This document shows positions 14,650 to 17,792 of a stretch of 17,792 bases of DNA, one piece after another. The notes under the pieces were generated by a model. The model was not told the DNA's origin and searched no databases. It saw only the letters and a list, made by a program, of their open reading frames with translations. The translations under genes and the position numbers were made by a program. Source of the stretch: an uncultured Oscillibacter sp. (GTDB lineage Bacteria; Bacillota; Clostridia; Oscillospirales; Oscillospiraceae). Location: assembly GCA_900544105.1 (NCBI GenBank), contig UQUC01000051.1, forward strand, positions 1-17,792. The letters run 5' to 3'. How positions within the stretch are numbered: position 1 is the stretch's first letter; each line of letters starts with the position of its first letter.

Positions 14650-17295
14650 ATGAAGAACTGTTGTATAGGTGTGTTGGCCCATGTGGACGCCGGAAAAACA
14701 ACCTTATCAGAAGCCCTGCTGTACCGGGCCGGAGCCATCCGCCGTCTGGGACGGGTGGATCATCAGGACGCCTTTTTGGACACCGACGCCATGGAGCGGC
14801 AGCGGGGCATCACCATTTTTTCCAAGCAGGCGGTGCTGGAACTGGGAGAGACCCGGGTGACGCTGCTGGATACCCCCGGCCATGTGGACTTTTCCGCCGA
14901 AATGGAGCGAACGCTGCAAGTGCTGGACTGCGCCGTGCTGGTGATCTCCGGCACTGACGGCGTACAGGGCCACACCCGGACACTGTGGGACCTGCTGGAG
15001 CGATATCAGGTGCCCACGTTCCTGTTCGTCAACAAGATGGATCTGGCGGGCGCGGACCGGGCGGCGCTGTTGGCCCACTTGAAGGATAAGCTCAGCGGTG
15101 GTTGCGTGGACTTCGGGGATCCGGATACCTTGCGGGAGGAGGCCGCCGTCTGCGACGAGGCGGCTCTGGAGCAATATCTGGAAACAGGAGAACTTCCGGA
15201 GGACATGATCTCCCGTCTGATCGGGGAACGAAAGCTGTTTCCCTGCTTCTTCGGCTCCGCGCTGAAGGTGCAGGGCGTGGACGAGCTGCTTGCCGGCGTG
15301 GAACGGTACGCCCCCCAGCCGGACTATCCGGCGGAATTCGGCGCCAAGGTATTTAAAATCACACGCGACCCGCAGGGCACCCGGCTGACCCACATGAAGA
15401 TCACCGGCGGCGCGCTGCGGACCAAGGAACTGCTTACCGGCCGGGAGGGGGACACGATCTGGCAGGAAAAGGCAGATCAGCTCCGGCTCTATTCCGGGGC
15501 GAAATTCCGCCCCGTGGACACGGCAGAGGCCGGGACCGTGGTAGCTGTGACGGGCCTGGATCGCACCTTCCCCGGACAGGGGTTGGGGATCGAGCCGGAC
15601 TGGTCCGGGGCGGTCTTGCAGCCGGTCCTGACCTACCGGGTGGAGCTGGCGGACGGCACGGACCCCCACACGGCACTGCAAAAGCTGCGACAGTTAGAGG
15701 AGGAAGACCCCCAGCTTCACATTGTCTGGAACAACGGGGAGATCCACGCTCAGCTCATGGGCGAAGTGCAGATGGAGGTTTTGCAGCGGCTCATCCGTGA
15801 GCGGCTGGGCATGGAGATCAGCTTCGGCACCGGGGCCGTCTGCTACCGGGAGACCATTGCCAACACTGTGGAGGGCATCGGCCATTTTGAACCCTTGCGG
15901 CACTATGCCGAGGTGCATCTGCTGCTGGAACCCAGTGAGCCGGGCAGCGGCATTACCCTCGCCTCCGTGTGCCCTACGGACAAGCTGGATCTGAACTGGC
16001 AGCGGCTGATCTTTACACATCTGTTGGAAAAACCTCATTTGGGGGTGCTGACCGGCTCACCCATCACCGATATCAAAATCACCTTGTTGGCGGGCCGTGC
16101 CCACGAAAAGCACACCGAGGGCGGCGATTTTCGACAGGCCACCTACCGGGCCGTGCGGCATGGGCTGATGCAGGCGGAAAGCGTGCTGCTGGAGCCGTGG
16201 TACCGGTTCCGGCTGGAGGTCCCCGCCCAGCAGGTAGGCCGGGCCATGACGGACTTGCAGCAGATGGGCGGCAAGGTGGATCCGCCGGAGACCGTGGGAG
16301 AGGAAACGGCTCTCACTGGTACGGCCCCGGTAGCGGGCCTCCGGGATTACGCCCGGGAGGTGGCGGTCTACACCCGTGGACAGGGGCGGTTGTCCTGCAT
16401 CCCGGCGGGATATTTCCCCTGCGCGGAGGCGGAAGTCGTCACCGAGGCCATGGGCTACGACCCGGAGCGGGACGTGGAAAACACAGCGGATTCCGTATTT
16501 TGCTCTCATGGAGCTGGTGTGGTGATCCCATGGCGGGAGGTGGCCCAGCACGCCCAGGTGGACAGCGGCTGGCGCCCACAGGGGGCGGCGCCTGAACCGG
16601 AGAAAGCGGCTCCCCAGCGGCGGACCGTCAGCACCTACGCGGGGACGGCGGCGCAGGACCGGGAACTGCAGGCGATTTTCGAGCGAACCTACGGCGCTGT
16701 GAAGCGGCGGGAATTCATTCCGCCCAAAGCTCCCCGGCGTCCGGCGGCGGACAATTCCGAGGAGACCCGCCGGGCGCTGAAAAAGGCGTTCTCCGGTGAG
16801 GACTACCTGCTGGTGGACGGCTACAATATCATTTTCGCTTGGGACGAGCTGAAAAAGCTGGCGGCGGAGCATCTGGACGCCGCCCGGAAGAAGCTGTGTG
16901 ATCTGCTGTGCGACTATCAGGGCTACCGGAAATGCCGGGTCATCCTGGTGTTTGACGCCTACAAGGTGAAGGGCGGTCTGGGCAGCGTGGAAAAATACCA
17001 CAACATCACCATCGTCTACACCAAGGAGGCGGAGACGGCGGACGCCTATATTGAGCGGGCAACCTACGAGATCGGGCGGCAGCACCGGGTCCGGGTGGCC
17101 ACCTCCGACGGGCCGGAGCAGATCATCATTCTGGGCCATGGGGCGCTGCGATTGTCGGCCTCCGCTTTCCACGAGGAAATGATGGAGGTCCAGAAGCAGA
17201 TCGGAGATACCGTGTGGCAGAATAACCGGAAGAATGCCAACAGCGGCACGGTGCGGGCGGCGATGGAAAAGGCAAAGGAGGGCGGCGGATGCTGA
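14650..17295 (+). CDS. Tet(M)-like translational GTPase fused to a NYN (YacP-like) RNase domain
   Basis: An 881-aa protein. Residues 1 to about 640 form an EF-G-like GTPase of the Tet(M)/Tet(O) ribosomal-protection group: G1 AHVDAGKTT (10-18), G2 RGIT (52-55), G3 DTPGH (74-78), G4 NKMD (128-131), then EF-G-like domains to the C-terminal region. After a polar linker (about 650-715), residues 717 to about 860 match the NYN/YacP nuclease fold: VDGYN with D723, VFDAYK with D769, ADAYIER with D798 and TSDGPEQ with D820. Classical Tet(M) is about 640 aa, so the tail is an added domain. It is more likely a housekeeping ribosome-rescue or RNA-quality factor than a proven resistance gene (inference). 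The ATG at 14650 has only a weak upstream GAAAGAG, and the recombinase remnant ends 16 nt before it. Its stop overlaps the next start. Confidence 0.9.
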   Translation: MKNCCIGVLAHVDAGKTTLSEALLYRAGAIRRLGRVDHQDAFLDTDAMERQRGITIFSKQAVLELGETRVTLLDTPGHVDFSAEMERTLQVLDCAVLVISGTDGVQGHTRTLWDLLERYQVPTFLFVNKMDLAGADRAALLAHLKDKLSGGCVDFGDPDTLREEAAVCDEAALEQYLETGELPEDMISRLIGERKLFPCFFGSALKVQGVDELLAGVERYAPQPDYPAEFGAKVFKITRDPQGTRLTHMKITGGALRTKELLTGREGDTIWQEKADQLRLYSGAKFRPVDTAEAGTVVAVTGLDRTFPGQGLGIEPDWSGAVLQPVLTYRVELADGTDPHTALQKLRQLEEEDPQLHIVWNNGEIHAQLMGEVQMEVLQRLIRERLGMEISFGTGAVCYRETIANTVEGIGHFEPLRHYAEVHLLLEPSEPGSGITLASVCPTDKLDLNWQRLIFTHLLEKPHLGVLTGSPITDIKITLLAGRAHEKHTEGGDFRQATYRAVRHGLMQAESVLLEPWYRFRLEVPAQQVGRAMTDLQQMGGKVDPPETVGEETALTGTAPVAGLRDYAREVAVYTRGQGRLSCIPAGYFPCAEAEVVTEAMGYDPERDVENTADSVFCSHGAGVVIPWREVAQHAQVDSGWRPQGAAPEPEKAAPQRRTVSTYAGTAAQDRELQAIFERTYGAVKRREFIPPKAPRRPAADNSEETRRALKKAFSGEDYLLVDGYNIIFAWDELKKLAAEHLDAARKKLCDLLCDYQGYRKCRVILVFDAYKVKGGLGSVEKYHNITIVYTKEAETADAYIERATYEIGRQHRVRVATSDGPEQIIILGHGALRLSASAFHEEMMEVQKQIGDTVWQNNRKNANSGTVRAAMEKAKEGGGC

Positions 17296-17702
17296 CAATA
17301 CTCATAGCGGCGGCGGTTTTGGTCACCTGCGCCGGTTTACGGCGGTTTTTGAACCGCCCGGAGCGGAAGGACGCATTTTTCTGGGGAGGGCGTATCCGAT
17401 TGACGGCCCTGTGGAATGACGGCGCGGCCTTCAGCCTGCCTCTGAAACGGAAGCTGGTAACGGCGCTGTCCATTCTGATTTTGCCGCTGGTGTGGGTATT
17501 CCGCCGCCGCAGTCCCATAGGAGCGGGACTGGCCTTGGGCGGTGGCCTCAGCAACCTGTGGGAGCGGCTGCGGCGCGGTGCGGTCTATGACTATGTGCAG
17601 TTTCCCAAGCTGCCGAAGATCGGCCGCTATGTCTGGAATCTGGCTGATTTTGCCATTTTGCTCGGCGGATTGCTGCTGGTCCTGCTGGAACGGAAGAAAT
17701 GA
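17289..17702 (+). CDS. lspA: Short LspA-like signal peptidase II family protein
   Basis: A 137-aa membrane protein of about four hydrophobic segments. It has the lipoprotein signal peptidase motifs: NDGAAFS (43-49), GGGLSNLWERLRRGAVYDYV (84-103) and VWNLADFAI (115-123). The two predicted catalytic aspartates, D101 (YDY) and D120 (LAD), are kept, so it may cleave prolipoprotein signal peptides as an aspartyl protease. It is shorter than usual LspA (about 150-170 aa), and the usual Asp-Arg after the Asn is Glu-Arg here (E92-R93), so it may be a divergent paralog rather than the main enzyme. Its ATG overlaps the GTPase stop (ATGCTGA), indicating coupled translation. Confidence 0.8.
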   Translation: MLTILIAAAVLVTCAGLRRFLNRPERKDAFFWGGRIRLTALWNDGAAFSLPLKRKLVTALSILILPLVWVFRRRSPIGAGLALGGGLSNLWERLRRGAVYDYVQFPKLPKIGRYVWNLADFAILLGGLLLVLLERKK

Positions 17703-17705
17703 GCA

Positions 17706-17792
17706 AGTTTTCAGAACTTTTATGAAGTTCTGAAAATTTAGGATTTCAATGGCGCAGGGAAACAGGCGAAGCGCCGCCAGTGGCGGATGAAG
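17706..17792 (+). repeat. Dispersed palindrome-rich repeat, copy B (cut by window end)
   Basis: It starts with the TTTTCAGAACTT hairpin, then a 27-nt block identical to copy A (17747-17773), then GCCGCCAGTGGCGG, itself a small hairpin (CCGCC/GGCGG). Orientation is opposite to copy A on the plus strand. The two copies diverge after the shared GCG-GCC region. The element continues past the window. Confidence 0.75.
17708..17736 (+). terminator. Hairpin after the LspA-like gene, part of repeat copy B
   Basis: TTTTCAGAACTT (17708-17719) pairs with AAGTTCTGAAAA (17725-17736), 5-nt loop, followed by TTTA, 6 nt after the stop. It works as a plausible terminator and is also the left end of the dispersed repeat. 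Confidence 0.7.

Noticed and set aside
14650..17295. Calling the GTPase a tetracycline-resistance gene
   Set aside because: The Tet(M)-like core is clear, but the extra NYN domain, chromosomal-looking pairing with an LspA-like gene and lack of a tet-type leader make resistance unproven.
16057..17298. A long open frame antisense to the end of the GTPase-NYN gene
   Set aside because: No family features; explained by the GC-rich third positions of the sense gene, which has clear domains.
1..17792. CRISPR array, tRNA or rRNA genes, intact insertion sequence
   Set aside because: No regularly spaced direct repeats, no tRNA-like cloverleaf with a T-loop sequence, no rRNA segments, and no complete transposase were seen.

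Overview
The base composition (high GC in genes), strong Shine-Dalgarno sequences, clean TTGACA/TATAAT promoters, a T-box leader and the gene families present point to a GC-rich anaerobic Firmicute, most likely a gut Oscillospiraceae-type clostridium (Oscillibacter/Flavonifractor neighbourhood). This assignment is inference; no rRNA or other marker lies in the window.

Layout. (1) 1-2375: a membrane pyrophosphatase gene (hppA) with its own promoter, a 17-base palindrome over the -35 box and a terminator. (2) 2442-4351: a two-gene operon of an IscU/NifU-like protein and a GGGtGRT-family protein, ended by a bidirectional terminator shared with the next unit. (3) 4377-7575, minus strand: an ABC uptake operon (lipoprotein, permease, ATPase) behind a T-box leader whose apparent specifier codon is UGG, so it is probably a TrpXYZ tryptophan importer. 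(4) 7695-7986, minus: a promoter, about 260 nt of structured RNA without a convincing ORF, and a terminator: a candidate ncRNA. (5) 8059-9093, minus: a FliB-like flagellin lysine-N-methylase. (6) 9226-10172, plus: a two-gene iron-sulfur operon (two-cluster protein and a 60-aa ferredoxin). (7) 10312-11373, minus: branched-chain aminotransferase ilvE.

From about 11.4 to 14.65 kb the window changes character: a dispersed repeat, a 73-codon membrane-peptide gene with its own promoter and terminator, a fragment of a VirB4-type conjugation ATPase, an ABC permease fragment fused in frame to a phosphodiesterase tail, one intact glycerophosphodiester phosphodiesterase gene, and an AT-rich remnant resembling a serine-recombinase C-terminus. 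I read this as the scar of a decayed integrative element plus a partly deleted glycerophosphodiester/ABC locus.

(8) 14650-17702, plus: a Tet(M)-like ribosome-associated GTPase carrying a C-terminal NYN (YacP-like) nuclease domain, overlapping a short LspA-like gene. The second copy of the dispersed repeat follows and runs off the window end. The points most worth a second look are the GTPase-NYN fusion, the IscU-like/GGGtGRT pair, the Trp T-box transporter, the unidentified RNA, the small membrane-peptide gene and the repeat family.
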